From Haliea sp. E1-2-M8 (lineage in GTDB: Bacteria > Pseudomonadota > Gammaproteobacteria > Pseudomonadales > Halieaceae), in NCBI RefSeq assembly GCF_030649675.1, contig NZ_JAUTDR010000012.1:84943-140040 (forward strand): a stretch of DNA of 55,098 nucleotides, in the 5' to 3' direction. Numbering within the stretch: position 1 is the first letter of the stretch; each line of letters starts with the position of its first letter. The translations under genes and the position numbers were made by a program. The notes beneath the pieces are model-generated. The model was not told where the DNA came from. It made no database searches and worked only from the letters and a program-made list of their open reading frames with translations. Shown here piece after piece: positions 28,368 to 36,950 of the stretch.

Positions 28368-29070
28368 CCACCCCCGCCTCACGCTCCAGGATCCGACGCA
28401 TCATGTCCAGCGTCAGGGGCAGGTCGCCGAGACCGGCGGCCGGGTTTACCACCATGCAGACACAGGCATAGGCCATGCCCAGTTCCCGGGCCAGGGCGGC
28501 CTCGGGCATGCCGGTCATCCCCACCACGTCGCAACCGTCTCCCGCCAGGCGCCGCACCTCGGCGGCAGTCTCCAGCCGCGGGCCCTGGGTCACGCCATGG
28601 ATGCCAAAGGGTTCATGGGCAATGCCCGCCGCTTCCGCCGCCTCCACCAGCGCCAGCCGCAAAGGGCGGTCGTAGGGCTCGGTGAAATCGATGTGCAGCA
28701 GGCTGCCGCTGCCGCCGTCGTCGAAGGTGTGCTCCCGGCCCCAGGTGTAGTCGACCAGCTGGTCCGGGATCACCAGGCGCCCCGGCTGCATGTCCGGGCT
28801 GATGCCCCCCACCGCGTTGATCGCGACCAGCCGGCGCACGCCCAGGGCATGCAGGGCACTGATATTGGCGCGATAGTTGATTCGATGCGGCGGAATCGCC
28901 CGGGGACTGCCGTGGCGATGTAGGAAGAACAGAGTCTGGCCGCCGAGCCGCCCTTCCTGCACCGGGCGCGACGGGGCGCCGAATGCCGTGTCGGCGCTGT
29001 GCTCGCGGATCAGGTCCAGACCCTGCAGTTGCTCGAGGCCGGTGCCACCGATGATACCGATGCTGCTCAT
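28309..29070 (-). CDS. S-methyl-5'-thioinosine (or thioadenosine) phosphorylase
   Basis: A 253-residue purine nucleoside phosphorylase of the MTAP/MTIP family. Conserved blocks are MSSIGIIGGTGLEQL, the phosphate-binding HRHGSPRAIPPHRINYRANI, AINAVGGI, and the nucleoside site GMTGMPEAALARELGMAY with NPAAGLG. In Pseudomonas the gene at this position (after csiV) is a methylthioinosine-specific enzyme. That substrate is inferred here and methylthioadenosine is not excluded. The ATG at 29068-29070 has GGAG eight bases ahead; eleven upstream codons are also open but unlikely. It is convergent with csiV and diverges from the gene at 29330. Confidence 0.9.
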   Translation of the reverse strand: MSSIGIIGGTGLEQLQGLDLIREHSADTAFGAPSRPVQEGRLGGQTLFFLHRHGSPRAIPPHRINYRANISALHALGVRRLVAINAVGGISPDMQPGRLVIPDQLVDYTWGREHTFDDGGSGSLLHIDFTEPYDRPLRLALVEAAEAAGIAHEPFGIHGVTQGPRLETAAEVRRLAGDGCDVVGMTGMPEAALARELGMAYACVCMVVNPAAGLGDLPLTLDMMRRILEREAGVVRTLLETLLVALAAPAAAE

Positions 29071-29329
29071 TGCTGCGACTCCAGAACAGGTGTATTTAGA
29101 CAATTTTATTATTTGGGAAACGGCCGAGCGTTGCGGTTCAAGTATAACAGCGTCGGGCAGACATCAGGTCAGTTTTGCAAGAATGGCGCAAGCAACTGAT
29201 CTGGCGCGGAAAAAATCTACCGCCAATAAACTGCTATTTCCAGAGGGTTTTTTAGACCGTTATCACATAATGGACAGCCTTGGCTGGGATGGTATGTTGA
29301 AAGCTAAATCTAACGAGGGGAGAGGGGAA

Positions 29330-29647
29330 ATGAAAATGTTGAGCCCCGTGGTTGGCGGATGGTACAAGGACCTGGAGACGAACACCCTGTTTGAAGTCGT
29401 CGCCTGGGACGAGGCCAGCCTGACCATCGAAACCCAGTACCAGGATGGCGAGGTGGCCGAGTACGACCTGGATGTGTGGCGGATGATGCCGCTGGAACGA
29501 GCGGCGGCGCCCGAGGACTGGCGCTCGCCCTTCGAATTCGTCGACGATGACGGCATCGACCCCGACCTGCCGTTTCACCCCGAGGACTGGAACAGTCCCC
29601 TCAGCATGATTGAGCCGGAAGCCATGTACGGGGTGGAGGACTATTGA
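29330..29647 (+). CDS. small acidic conserved protein (DUF6763-like)
   Basis: A 105-residue very acidic soluble protein (starts MKMLSPVVGGWYKDLE, ends EAMYGVEDY). It has a short beta-rich N-terminal half (LFEVVAWDEASLTIETQYQDG) and a C-terminal half full of Asp, Glu and Trp. I recognise it as a short conserved family found beside lexA in some gammaproteobacteria, with no known function. GAGGGGAGAGGGGAA just before the ATG is a strong purine-rich ribosome site. The frame stays open upstream, but no other start has such a site. The 259 bases upstream (29071-29329) are AT-rich for this genome and show no other gene. Confidence 0.8.
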   Translation: MKMLSPVVGGWYKDLETNTLFEVVAWDEASLTIETQYQDGEVAEYDLDVWRMMPLERAAAPEDWRSPFEFVDDDGIDPDLPFHPEDWNSPLSMIEPEAMYGVEDY

Positions 29648-29648
29648 T

Positions 29649-29673
29649 GGCATGTTACCGCGGGTGACATGCC
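29649..29673 (+). terminator. strong hairpin after the small acidic protein, possible terminator
   Basis: An 11-base-pair inverted repeat (arms GGCATGTTACC and GGTGACATGCC, one G-U pair when transcribed) with a GCG loop starts one base after the stop codon. No T tract follows, so it may be a weak or Rho-assisted terminator or an RNA-stabilising stem insulating lexA. Confidence 0.4.
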
Positions 29674-29684
29674 CCCGCGCTCTC

Positions 29685-29714
29685 TTGTGGTCGCAGCGTT
29701 TTACTGTATATAAT
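29685..29714 (+). promoter_or_regulatory. lexA promoter
   Basis: A perfect -10 TATAAT (29709-29714) with a -35 TTGTGG (29685-29690) at 18 bases. The -10 lies inside the first LexA operator, so LexA binding should block RNA polymerase directly. Confidence 0.65.
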
Positions 29715-29719
29715 CCCAG
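29704..29719 (+). promoter_or_regulatory. LexA operator (SOS box 1)
   Basis: CTGTATATAATCCCAG fits the CTG-N10-CAG consensus with the expected TATATA-rich centre. It overlaps the lexA -10. Confidence 0.92.
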
Positions 29720-29722
29720 TCA

Positions 29723-29738
29723 CTGTATAAATACACAG
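29723..29738 (+). promoter_or_regulatory. LexA operator (SOS box 2)
   Basis: CTGTATAAATACACAG fits CTG-N10-CAG. It starts 19 bases after box 1 (3-base gap), close to two helical turns, and ends 11 bases before the lexA ATG. Two adjacent boxes are also found at E. coli lexA and support cooperative autorepression. Confidence 0.93.
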
Positions 29739-29749
29739 ATGGGCTGGTT

Positions 29750-30352
29750 ATGGAAAAACTTACGCAGCGGCAACAACAGGTACTGGATATCATCCGCCAG
29801 CACATCGACCAGACCGGCTATCCCCCGACCCGGGCGGATATCGCCAACCAGCTGGGGTTCAAGTCCGCGAATGCCGCGGAAGAGCACCTGAAGGCCCTGG
29901 CCCGCAAGGGTGCCATCGAAATCATCGCCGGTGCCTCCCGCGGCATCCGCCTGCCGGACAACCCCGGTATTCCCATTATCGGCCGGGTCGCCGCCGGCAG
30001 TCCGCTGCTGGCGGCTGAACACATCGAGGACTACTGCGCCCTGCCCGCGGATTTTTTCAAGCCCGCGGCGGACTACTTCCTCCGGGTCCACGGCGACAGC
30101 ATGCAGGATGTCGGCATTCTTGACGGCGATCTGCTGGCCGTGCACCGCACCGAAGTGGCGCGCAACAATGACATCGTGGTGGCGCGGATCGAAGACGAAG
30201 TCACGGTCAAGCGGTTCCGGCGCGGCAATAGCAAGCACATTGTCGAGTTGTTGCCGGAAAACGCGGACTACGAACCGATCCGCGTGGATCTGCGCGAGCA
30301 GGCCTTTGCCATCGAGGGGCTTAGCGTCGGAGTGCTGCGCCGCGAAAAATAA
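29750..30352 (+). CDS. lexA: SOS-response repressor and protease LexA
   Basis: A 200-residue repressor. The N-terminal winged helix-turn-helix includes [26 protein letters not shown]. The autocleavage site is Ala82-Gly83, and the catalytic dyad is Ser117 (in GDSM) and Lys154 (in TVKRF). All key residues are present. The ATG follows two LexA operators, so it is autoregulated. In Pseudomonas sulA follows lexA; here the stop codon is followed at once by two short interspersed repeats and a convergent gene, so lexA is monocistronic. Confidence 0.98.
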   Translation: MEKLTQRQQQVLDIIRQHIDQTGYPPTRADIANQLGFKSANAAEEHLKALARKGAIEIIAGASRGIRLPDNPGIPIIGRVAAGSPLLAAEHIEDYCALPADFFKPAADYFLRVHGDSMQDVGILDGDLLAVHRTEVARNNDIVVARIEDEVTVKRFRRGNSKHIVELLPENADYEPIRVDLREQAFAIEGLSVGVLRREK

Positions 30353-30390
30353 AGGGTCAGGTCCACTTTAAAAGGGGTCAGGTCCATTTT
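30351..30390 (+). repeat. two tandem copies of the GGGTCAGGTCC interspersed repeat
   Basis: GGGTCAGGTCCACTTT (30354-30369) and GGGGTCAGGTCCATTTT (30374-30390) stand in direct orientation, 20 bases apart. Each is flanked by short A and T arms (AAA...TTT). They fill the 39-base gap between the lexA stop and the convergent DUF6586 stop. Four more copies lie at dnaX. Confidence 0.85.
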
Positions 30391-30391
30391 G

Positions 30392-30856
30392 TCAGCACTC
30401 GTCCAGAAAGTCGCCCATGCGGGCGAAGGCATCGTCCAGCAGCTGCGCCTGGGCTTGCAGGCTGTCTGGATCCAGCAGGTGGGCCGCAGGGGCCGCCAGG
30501 CTGGCAGCGCTGCGCCGGTGCTGTTCTGCCCCCGGCTCCTGTAACAGTTCCGCCAGCCAGCCCTGCTGCTCCAGTTGGGCAAATTCCGCGATTTCCGCCG
30601 GCACCGCCTTGCCCGGAGCCACCGGCGGCAGTGCGGTAACGCTGTGGGGCGGTGTGGCCGGAAGCTGGGCCGGCTGCTGCAAGTCCAGCAGGAACCAGCC
30701 GTAGGCGTCCAGCAGGTGGCTGCGTACCGCAGGCCCAAAGGCCTGGGCGAGGACGCTGGCGGGGATATCCTCGGCGGCGAGGTCCCGGCGCCAGGCCGCC
30801 AGCAGCAGCCTGGCCAGGTACAGCCGGTGGTTGGCCTGGCCGCGGGGTGAGCTCAT
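30392..30856 (-). CDS. DUF6586 family protein
   Basis: A 154-residue soluble, mostly alpha-helical protein beginning [19 protein letters not shown]. It matches the small family found directly downstream of topA in Pseudomonas. The ATG overlaps the topA stop (ATGA), so it is translationally coupled to topA. There are no catalytic motifs and the function is unknown. Its stop lies two bases from the interspersed repeat pair. Confidence 0.85.
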   Translation of the reverse strand: MSSPRGQANHRLYLARLLLAAWRRDLAAEDIPASVLAQAFGPAVRSHLLDAYGWFLLDLQQPAQLPATPPHSVTALPPVAPGKAVPAEIAEFAQLEQQGWLAELLQEPGAEQHRRSAASLAAPAAHLLDPDSLQAQAQLLDDAFARMGDFLDEC

Positions 30857-33609
30857 GACTCCTCGCGTGCGGCCTTGCGTTTCGGGGCCGGCTCTTTGTT
30901 CTTGCTCGCGGGTGCCTTCTTCTTGCTCGCGGGCGCCTTCTTTTTGCGCGCGGGGGCTTTCTTCCCCGCGGGTGCACTGGCCTTGCCCTCCTCCGCCTGC
31001 CAGGCGCCGCCGCGATACACTGCGCGCCAGCCGGTGGGCTTGCCCTCCGCCTCGGTCATCACATACTGCTCGCCCGCCTTGCGGCTGTAGCGTATCTGGC
31101 TGCGATTGCCGTCGGGGTCGGCCACCGGGGCGCTGAACAGGAAAGTGTACTTGGGGTCGATCTCGCTCTTGTGCGGCAACACCTCGTCGACGAACGGCGC
31201 CCGGGTCTCGCGATTGCGGGGAAACTGGCTGGCGGCCAGGAACAGGCCCGCGGCGCCGTCGCGCAACACATAGTGGTCCTCGACCTTGTCGCAGGCGAGC
31301 TCCGGCATTGGCACCGGGTCCATCTTCGGCGGCGCTGCCTCGCCGCTGCGCAGCAGCTTGCGGGTATTCTTGCAGTCCTCTGCGGTACAGCCGAAATACT
31401 TGCCGAAGCGGCCGGTCTTGAGCTGCATCTCGGCGCCGCATTTGTCGCACTCCAGCACCGGACCGTCGTAGCCCTTGATCTTGAACTTGCCCTGCTCCAC
31501 CTCGTAGCCCGGGCAGTCCGGATTGTTGCCGCAGACGTGTAGCTTGCGCTGCTCGTCGATCAGGTAACTGTCCATGGCGGCGTTGCACAGCTTGCAGCGG
31601 TGCTTGCTGCGCAGCAGCCGCGACTCCGCTTCGTCGTCGGCGTCCTCGCGGATGGCCTCATCGCCCGGGGTCAGGTTGATGGTGTTCTTGCAGCGCTCCT
31701 TGGGTGGCAGCGCGTAGCCGGAGCAACCGAGGAACACGCCGGTACTGGCGGTGCGGATCTGCATCGGGCGCCCGCACTTGCCGCAGGGGATGTCCGTGGG
31801 CGTGGGTTCGTTGGGCTGCATGCCGGCCGGTTCCGGCTCCTCGGCCTTGTCCAGCAGCTGGCGAAAGTCGGCATAGAAGTTGTCCAGCAGCTCGCGCCAG
31901 TCCAGCCCACCCTGGGCGACTTCGTCCAGACGCTCCTCCATGCTCGCGGTGAAGCCGTAGTCGAGCAATTCCTGGAAGCTGTTCTGCAGGCGCTCGGTGA
32001 CGATGTCGCCCATTTTCTCGGCGTAGAAGCGCTTGTTCTCCAGGCGCACATAGCCGCGGTCCTGGATGGTGGAGATGATCGAGGCGTAGGTGGAGGGCCG
32101 GCCAATGCCGCGCTTCTCCAGCTCCCGTACCAGGCTGGCTTCGCCGTAGCGCGGTGAGGGCTTGGTGAAGTGCTGCGCCGGATCCAGCGCCTGCAGGGTG
32201 AGGCTGTCGCCCTGCTGGATATCCGGCAGGACCTCGTCCTCGCCCTTGCGGCCGCCGGCGCCCTGGACCCGGGTGTAGCCGTCGAAGCGGATGATCCGGC
32301 CCTTGGCCGCCAGCTCGTAGTCGCCGGCAGTGACGGTGATGGTGGTGGCGGTATATTCCGCGGGTGTCATCTGGCAGGCCACGAACTGGCGCCAGATCAT
32401 TTCGTAGAGGCGCTCGGCGTCGCGCTCCATACCCTGCAGGCCCGACTGCAGGACATTGACATCCGACGGACGGATCGCCTCGTGGGCCTCCTGGGCGCCT
32501 TCCTTGCTGCTGTAGCGGTTGGGGTGCTCGGGCAGGTAGGGGGCGGGGAAATTGGCGCCGATATATTCGCGGCAGGCAGCCACCGCCTCATTGCTCAGGT
32601 TGGTGGAGTCGGTACGCATATAGGTGATGTAGCCGGCCTCGTACAGGCGCTGGGCCATCATCATGGTCTTCTTCACGGTGAACCCGAGGCGGGTGCTGGC
32701 GGCCTGCTGCAGGGTCGAGGTGATGAACGGCGCCGGCGCCTTGGAGCGGGTCGGTTTGTCCTCCCGCTGGCTGACTGCGTAGGGCAACTGCTCCAGCTCC
32801 GCGGTGGCCGCCCGGGTGGCCGCCTCGTTGTCCGGGCGGAAGGTCTCGCCGCGGTGCTTGCGGACCTGGAAGCGCACGCTGTCCTCGCCCTTCGGCAGCA
32901 GGTCGGCGTGGACTTCCCAGTACTCTTCCGGGATAAAGGCGCGGATTTCCCGCTCCCGCTCCACGATCAGCCGCACCGCCACCGACTGCACACGGCCCGC
33001 GGACAGCCCCCGGGCGACCTTGGCCCAGAGCAGCGGCGACACCATGTAGCCGACCACCCGGTCGAGGAAGCGCCGGGCCTGCTGGGCATTGACCCGGTTC
33101 TGGTCGAGATGCGAGGGGTGCTCGAAGGCTTCGCCGATCGCCTTCTTGGTAATTTCGTTGAACACCACCCGCTGGTAGCGGGAGTCGTCGCCGCCGATCG
33201 CTTCGCGCAGGTGCCAGGCGATGGCCTCCCCCTCCCGGTCAAGGTCGGTCGCGAGATAGATGGCATCGCTGCTGGCCGCCAGCTTGCGCAGTTCGGCCAC
33301 CACCTTTTCCTTGCCGGGCAGGATCTGGTAGGAGGCCTTCCAGCCGTGCTCCGGGTCGATGCCCATGCGCCGCACCAGCTGCTCCCGGGATTTTTTCTTG
33401 CGATGTACGGCTTTGTCTTCCGGGGACAACTTGCGGGTAATGGCCGCCTGGGCCGCGCGCTCCTTGGGATCCACCGGCTCGGCGCTGCCGGCGGTGGGCA
33501 GGTCGCGAATATGGCCGATGCTGGATTTGACGATAAAATCCGGCCCCAGGTACTTGTTGATGGTTTTCGCCTTGGCAGGCGACTCTACGATGACCAGTGA
33601 TTTACCCAT
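30853..33609 (-). CDS. topA: DNA topoisomerase I (type IA)
   Basis: TopA relaxes negative supercoils. It is 918 residues. The Toprim domain opens [17 protein letters not shown], with [14 protein letters not shown] metal residues near 121-134. The nucleophile is Tyr330 in [14 protein letters not shown]. Three four-cysteine zinc-ribbon repeats follow: CGKCGRPM...CSGY...C, CKLCNAAM...CGNNPDC, and CDKCGAEM...CTAEDC. A further ribbon-like region leads to a lysine/alanine/proline-rich basic tail of about 35 residues. AGGA lies before the ATG at 33607-33609, and a good sigma70 promoter is 60-90 bases upstream. The upstream 15 in-frame codons cross no ribosome site and are not used. Confidence 0.98.
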   Translation of the reverse strand: MGKSLVIVESPAKAKTINKYLGPDFIVKSSIGHIRDLPTAGSAEPVDPKERAAQAAITRKLSPEDKAVHRKKKSREQLVRRMGIDPEHGWKASYQILPGKEKVVAELRKLAASSDAIYLATDLDREGEAIAWHLREAIGGDDSRYQRVVFNEITKKAIGEAFEHPSHLDQNRVNAQQARRFLDRVVGYMVSPLLWAKVARGLSAGRVQSVAVRLIVEREREIRAFIPEEYWEVHADLLPKGEDSVRFQVRKHRGETFRPDNEAATRAATAELEQLPYAVSQREDKPTRSKAPAPFITSTLQQAASTRLGFTVKKTMMMAQRLYEAGYITYMRTDSTNLSNEAVAACREYIGANFPAPYLPEHPNRYSSKEGAQEAHEAIRPSDVNVLQSGLQGMERDAERLYEMIWRQFVACQMTPAEYTATTITVTAGDYELAAKGRIIRFDGYTRVQGAGGRKGEDEVLPDIQQGDSLTLQALDPAQHFTKPSPRYGEASLVRELEKRGIGRPSTYASIISTIQDRGYVRLENKRFYAEKMGDIVTERLQNSFQELLDYGFTASMEERLDEVAQGGLDWRELLDNFYADFRQLLDKAEEPEPAGMQPNEPTPTDIPCGKCGRPMQIRTASTGVFLGCSGYALPPKERCKNTINLTPGDEAIREDADDEAESRLLRSKHRCKLCNAAMDSYLIDEQRKLHVCGNNPDCPGYEVEQGKFKIKGYDGPVLECDKCGAEMQLKTGRFGKYFGCTAEDCKNTRKLLRSGEAAPPKMDPVPMPELACDKVEDHYVLRDGAAGLFLAASQFPRNRETRAPFVDEVLPHKSEIDPKYTFLFSAPVADPDGNRSQIRYSRKAGEQYVMTEAEGKPTGWRAVYRGGAWQAEEGKASAPAGKKAPARKKKAPASKKKAPASKNKEPAPKRKAAREES
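30895..30975 (-). repeat. degenerate 21-base tandem repeat encoding the TopA basic tail
   Basis: Nearly four units of about 21 bases (for example TTCTTCTTGCTCGCGGGCGCC on the plus strand, 30917-30937) encode repeated K-K-A-P-A-x-K heptads. Slippage at this array would change tail length in steps of seven residues. Confidence 0.75.
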
Positions 33610-33672
33610 AAATTCCTGTGTGTCGCTGATGGCGTTTCCCGCGCGGACTGCCAACGGACTGAAAAGGTGGCA

Positions 33673-33701
33673 TATATAAGGGTCCAGCCCGCCCGGGTCA
33701 A
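33673..33701 (-). promoter_or_regulatory. sigma70 promoter for topA
   Basis: -35 TTGACC (33696-33701), 17-base spacer, -10 TATATA (33673-33678) on the minus strand. The -35 overlaps the stop codon of the upstream gene. The spacer is GC-rich, compatible with supercoiling sensitivity, though that is inference. Confidence 0.65.
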
Positions 33702-34153
33702 GGAATCTGTTGCGCCCAGGCCAGCAGAATGTCGCGGATCTCCCCTACGGTAGCCGTATCGCCCTGTTCTTGCCAGTACACCCCGCAACTGCCTTCATCG
33801 ACGCTGGCGCCGAGGATATCCGCGGCGCCGGCCTGCAGCGGCTCCGGCAGTGGCAGGCGGGGCCCGGCACCGACCGAGCGCCACTCGCCGTCCCGCTGCA
33901 GCCAGGCTCCGCGGCGGCTGCCGCGCCCCTTTGACGGCGCCAGCCGGCGCCCATAGTAAATGACGTCCTGCTGCGCCTGGGGCACCCTGCCCGCCGCCGC
34001 ACCCGGCAGGGAGCGAAACTCGACGAAAAGCCCTCCCAGGGCCGCCGCCTCGCGCAAGGCAGCCTGCCGCCGCTGGCGTTTGCTGGGCAGGAAGTGGGTC
34101 AGCGGAGCCAGCGCGACGACAACGATAAAGGCGATCAGCAGGTATTCTGGCAA
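33698..34153 (-). CDS. uncharacterised membrane-anchored protein upstream of topA
   Basis: A 151-residue protein with one N-terminal membrane helix (about 3-22, [18 protein letters not shown]), a basic stretch ([14 protein letters not shown]) and a soluble domain with YYGRRL and a Trp-rich middle. The start is TTG and has no strong ribosome site, but an in-frame stop lies just upstream and no other start keeps the helix. The position ahead of topA resembles a hypothetical gene in Pseudomonas. The function is not recognisable. Confidence 0.7.
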   Translation of the reverse strand: MPEYLLIAFIVVVALAPLTHFLPSKRQRRQAALREAAALGGLFVEFRSLPGAAAGRVPQAQQDVIYYGRRLAPSKGRGSRRGAWLQRDGEWRSVGAGPRLPLPEPLQAGAADILGASVDEGSCGVYWQEQGDTATVGEIRDILLAWAQQIP

Positions 34154-34291
34154 GGGGGGCCTGACTCAAATCAAAGATGCGGATAAAGTAGGCGGCGGTT
34201 GCCGCGGCAGGCTGTCAGTAACACATGGCCTGCACGGCATTGTATGCTATAACAGCACCTGATTTCTCTGGCACGCTGTGGGGGTTTGTAA

Positions 34292-34741
34292 ATGACCAAT
34301 TACAAGAAACTGATTATCGCCGTCGACCTGAGCGAGGACTCCGCTCCGGTGGCCGACCGGGCGCAAGGGCTGGCGGCCGACTCCGGTGCCGAGCTGCACC
34401 TGATCCACGTTATCGAGCCTTTGAGCTTTGCCTACGGCGGTGACATTCCGATGGACTTCTCCGGCATCCAGGACGAAATCCATCAACAGGCGGCCCAGCA
34501 ACTGACCCGTTTCGGCGAGCAGTACGGTATCCCCCCGGAGCGCCAGCACATCGTGCTCGGCCGGCCGGAAGTGGAAATTCACAGCAAGGCCGAGGAGATC
34601 GGCGCCGACCTCATTGTGGTCGGCAGCCACGGCCGCTACGGTCTGGCCCTGTTGATGGGTTCTACCGCCAATGGCGTGCTGCACGGCGCCAGCTGTGACG
34701 TGCTGGCAGTGCGGGTCGGCGCCTGCAAGACCAAAAGCTAG
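34292..34741 (+). CDS. universal stress protein (UspA family)
   Basis: A 149-residue single-domain Usp. It starts with the KLIIAVDLSEDS strand-loop and ends with the nucleotide-binding loop VVGSHGRYGLALLMGSTANGVLH. That loop follows G-x2-G-x8-G-S/T, one residue shorter than the usual x9 spacing, so it may still be an ATP-binding type. GGGGG sits seven bases before the ATG. An extended -10 (TGCTATAAC, 34246-34253) lies upstream. Usp proteins help survival under starvation or low oxygen; the trigger here is unknown. Confidence 0.93.
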   Translation: MTNYKKLIIAVDLSEDSAPVADRAQGLAADSGAELHLIHVIEPLSFAYGGDIPMDFSGIQDEIHQQAAQQLTRFGEQYGIPPERQHIVLGRPEVEIHSKAEEIGADLIVVGSHGRYGLALLMGSTANGVLHGASCDVLAVRVGACKTKS

Positions 34742-34795
34742 CTCCCGCCCCGGTGGCCCGGCGGCCCGGCGCCCCGGTGCCGCGGTGTCAGCGCT

Positions 34796-35065
34796 TCAGG
34801 CCTGCCGCTGTGGCTCAGTTAAAAACGCCGCCAGCTCCGCGGCGCCGAAGGGCCAGCCCAGTTCCGCCCCGTCGCGACGCTTGAGCACCGGAATGCGCAA
34901 ACCATAGCGCGCAAACAGATCGTCTGAATCGCTGATATCCACCTTGATGAAGTCCCCGGCCAGGCCCTCGCGAGTCGCCTGCTGCAGCAGGGACTCGGCC
35001 TGCTCGCAGAGGTGGCAGGCACTGGTCCCGTACAAGATTGGCTGGTCCTGACAAAGCTCTGGCAC
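34796..35065 (-). CDS. glutaredoxin family protein
   Basis: An 89-residue thioredoxin-fold protein with the redox motif C17-H-L-C20 in YGTSACHLCEQAE and the cis-proline segment LRIPVLKR. It matches the short glutaredoxin-like (DUF836) family that may reduce disulfides or sense redox state. The GTG start has GGGAG seven bases upstream. It is convergent with the universal stress gene and divergent from the IclR gene. Confidence 0.88.
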   Translation of the reverse strand: MPELCQDQPILYGTSACHLCEQAESLLQQATREGLAGDFIKVDISDSDDLFARYGLRIPVLKRRDGAELGWPFGAAELAAFLTEPQRQA

Positions 35066-35206
35066 CGACGCGCTCCCTGTTGTTTAATGCCCATCGCGTG
35101 TGATCACCGGCGGGACCCATGGCATTGCGGTCGTTACCGACCGGAGGTTATGATCAAGCGGTACAGTATTCTGAACCGCATAATAGCAAAGCCTGGAGTA
35201 CCTGAC

Positions 35207-36115
35207 GTGGCACTGTTTTCCCAACCGACCGCCCGCGCCCTGGCCATTCTCGACCTGTTGATGGCCAACCCGCAGCAGGCCTTCGGCCTGACCGAGATGA
35301 CCCGGCGCCTGAACCTGAACAAGGCCACCTGCCACGCCATCCTCACCACCATGTCCAATTATGGCTTCCTGGTCCAGCACCCGAAAACCAAGGCCTATCG
35401 CCTGGGACCCTCCATTATAGCCGCGGGCAACGCCGCCTTTGCACAGTTTCCGGTGCTGGAGTACGCGCGGCCGGAGTTGGAGAGCCTGAACAGCGACCTG
35501 AGCCTGGGCTTCGCGGTCACCGCCCGCTCCAAGCTGCACCAGGTGTTGCTGGCCCTGTACGGCAACGCCACGCCGCTGATGGACTCCTTCCAGCTCGGCC
35601 TGCGCCTGCCCAACACAGCGCCAATCGCCGCCTGTTTTACCGCCTTTTCCCCGGCCAAGCAGCTTGAAGCCTGGCTGACCCGGGCGCACGAATCCCGCGG
35701 TGGCTACAACGAGCGCCTGGACCAGAAGCTGCGGGTCTCGGTGATCGCCATTCGCGCCCGGGGTTTCGAGGTCACCCTGAAGACCAGGGCCGAGGAAGAG
35801 CTGACCCGGGAGCTCACCCGCATCCACCAGTCCTGGAGCCTGGAGGAGCTGGAGGAAGCGACCAACAAATATCAGCAGGATGCCTGCCTCGAGCACTACC
35901 ACCTGGACCGGATCGATCCCAAGGCACGCTACGATGTCAGCACCATCGCGGTGCCGGTGTTCGTCTACCGCCAGGTACCGGTGATGTGTTTTGTCGCCGG
36001 CTCCATGGCCGCACCGATTACCGGGGCCCAGATCGAGGACATCGCCGGGCGCATGAAGCAGTCCGCGGACAAGGTCACCCGGCTCGCCAGCGGCCACGAA
36101 CACAGCGGCGTCTGA
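35207..36115 (+). CDS. IclR family transcriptional regulator
   Basis: A 302-residue regulator. The N-terminal winged helix-turn-helix includes FGLTEMTRRLNLNKATCHAILTTM, and an effector-binding IclR domain follows. The GTG at 35207-35209 is chosen because GGAG lies eight bases upstream and it gives VALFSQPTARALAILD, the usual family start. An ATG 19 codons earlier has GGAGG only two bases away and seems too close. The effector and targets cannot be predicted. The next gene begins four bases after the stop, so the two are probably cotranscribed. Confidence 0.9.
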   Translation: MALFSQPTARALAILDLLMANPQQAFGLTEMTRRLNLNKATCHAILTTMSNYGFLVQHPKTKAYRLGPSIIAAGNAAFAQFPVLEYARPELESLNSDLSLGFAVTARSKLHQVLLALYGNATPLMDSFQLGLRLPNTAPIAACFTAFSPAKQLEAWLTRAHESRGGYNERLDQKLRVSVIAIRARGFEVTLKTRAEEELTRELTRIHQSWSLEELEEATNKYQQDACLEHYHLDRIDPKARYDVSTIAVPVFVYRQVPVMCFVAGSMAAPITGAQIEDIAGRMKQSADKVTRLASGHEHSGV

Positions 36116-36119
36116 ACAC

Positions 36120-36899
36120 TTGACCACCGGCAGCGACTACGCCGCGCGCAAGGCGTTCTTTGACCGCGTGCTCACCGTCTACGGGCGCAAGCCGGTACTG
36201 GAAGCCCTGCTCGATCCCGCCCTCAGCATTCACGCCCTGCACATTGCCGACAGCAACCGCGACGGCGGCGTGCTGGCAGAAATCCTGCGGGCAGCACAGC
36301 GGCGCGGGGTTGAACCCCGCTACCACGCCCGGGCGGAGCTGGCGCGAATCTCGCGCAACGGGCGCCAGGACCAGGGCGTGGCGGCGGATATCCTCTGCCC
36401 CGCCTTCCAGCGTCTGGAGGACTACCTGGGGAACCTGCCGGCGGCGCCGACCCAGCGGCTGCTGGCCCTGGACGGCATCACCAACCCGCAGAACCTGGGC
36501 ATGATCATCCGCTCCGCCGCCGCCGGGCAGATCGATGGCATTGTGTTGGCGAAGCGCGGCAACGCGGCGCTGGGGCCGCTGGTGATCAAGGCCAGTGCCG
36601 GCACCGTGTACCGCGCGCCGCTGCTGGCCTGTGAGGAGCTGCCCGGAGCGCTGGGCGCCTGCAAGAGCGCGGGGTTCAGCATCTGCAGCCTGCGCGCGGA
36701 CGCCGCCGAGAGCCTGTTCGGCCACCGGCCGGGCGGGCACTGCGTCTACGTGCTGGGCAATGAAACCGAGGGTGTGTCCGCCGCCACCGACGCCCTGGCC
36801 GACCTGGCCCTGGCGATTCCCATGCGCAACGGGGTGGAGTCGCTCAACGTGGCGGTAACCGCCAGCCTGATCGCCTTCGCCGGCTCGTTGGCCAGCTAG
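36120..36899 (+). CDS. TrmH/SpoU family RNA 2'-O-methyltransferase
   Basis: A 259-residue SPOUT methyltransferase. An N-terminal substrate-binding domain (YGRKPVLEALL) precedes the SpoU domain with all three motifs: NPQNLGMIIRSA, YVLGNETEGVS and IPMRNGVESLNVAVTASL. The trefoil-knot fold and use of S-adenosylmethionine follow from the family. Whether the substrate is 23S rRNA or a tRNA cannot be told. The start is TTG, four bases after the IclR stop, with only a weak GCGGCG upstream. Confidence 0.9.
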   Translation: MTTGSDYAARKAFFDRVLTVYGRKPVLEALLDPALSIHALHIADSNRDGGVLAEILRAAQRRGVEPRYHARAELARISRNGRQDQGVAADILCPAFQRLEDYLGNLPAAPTQRLLALDGITNPQNLGMIIRSAAAGQIDGIVLAKRGNAALGPLVIKASAGTVYRAPLLACEELPGALGACKSAGFSICSLRADAAESLFGHRPGGHCVYVLGNETEGVSAATDALADLALAIPMRNGVESLNVAVTASLIAFAGSLAS

Positions 36900-36950
36900 A
36901 TTTTCGACGCTTGCAGCGGAACGGGCTTGCGGCCTGCGCGCCTTCACCGG

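Noticed and set aside
31667-31677. GGGGTCAGGTT inside topA
   Set aside because: It also encodes an N-L-T-P string in a zinc-ribbon region and lacks the CCACTTT half of the element.
34154-34185. FNR/Anr-like site upstream of the universal stress gene
   Set aside because: Only one half-site (TTGAT) is good; the other half matches at three of five positions, and it is not placed near -41 of the putative promoter.
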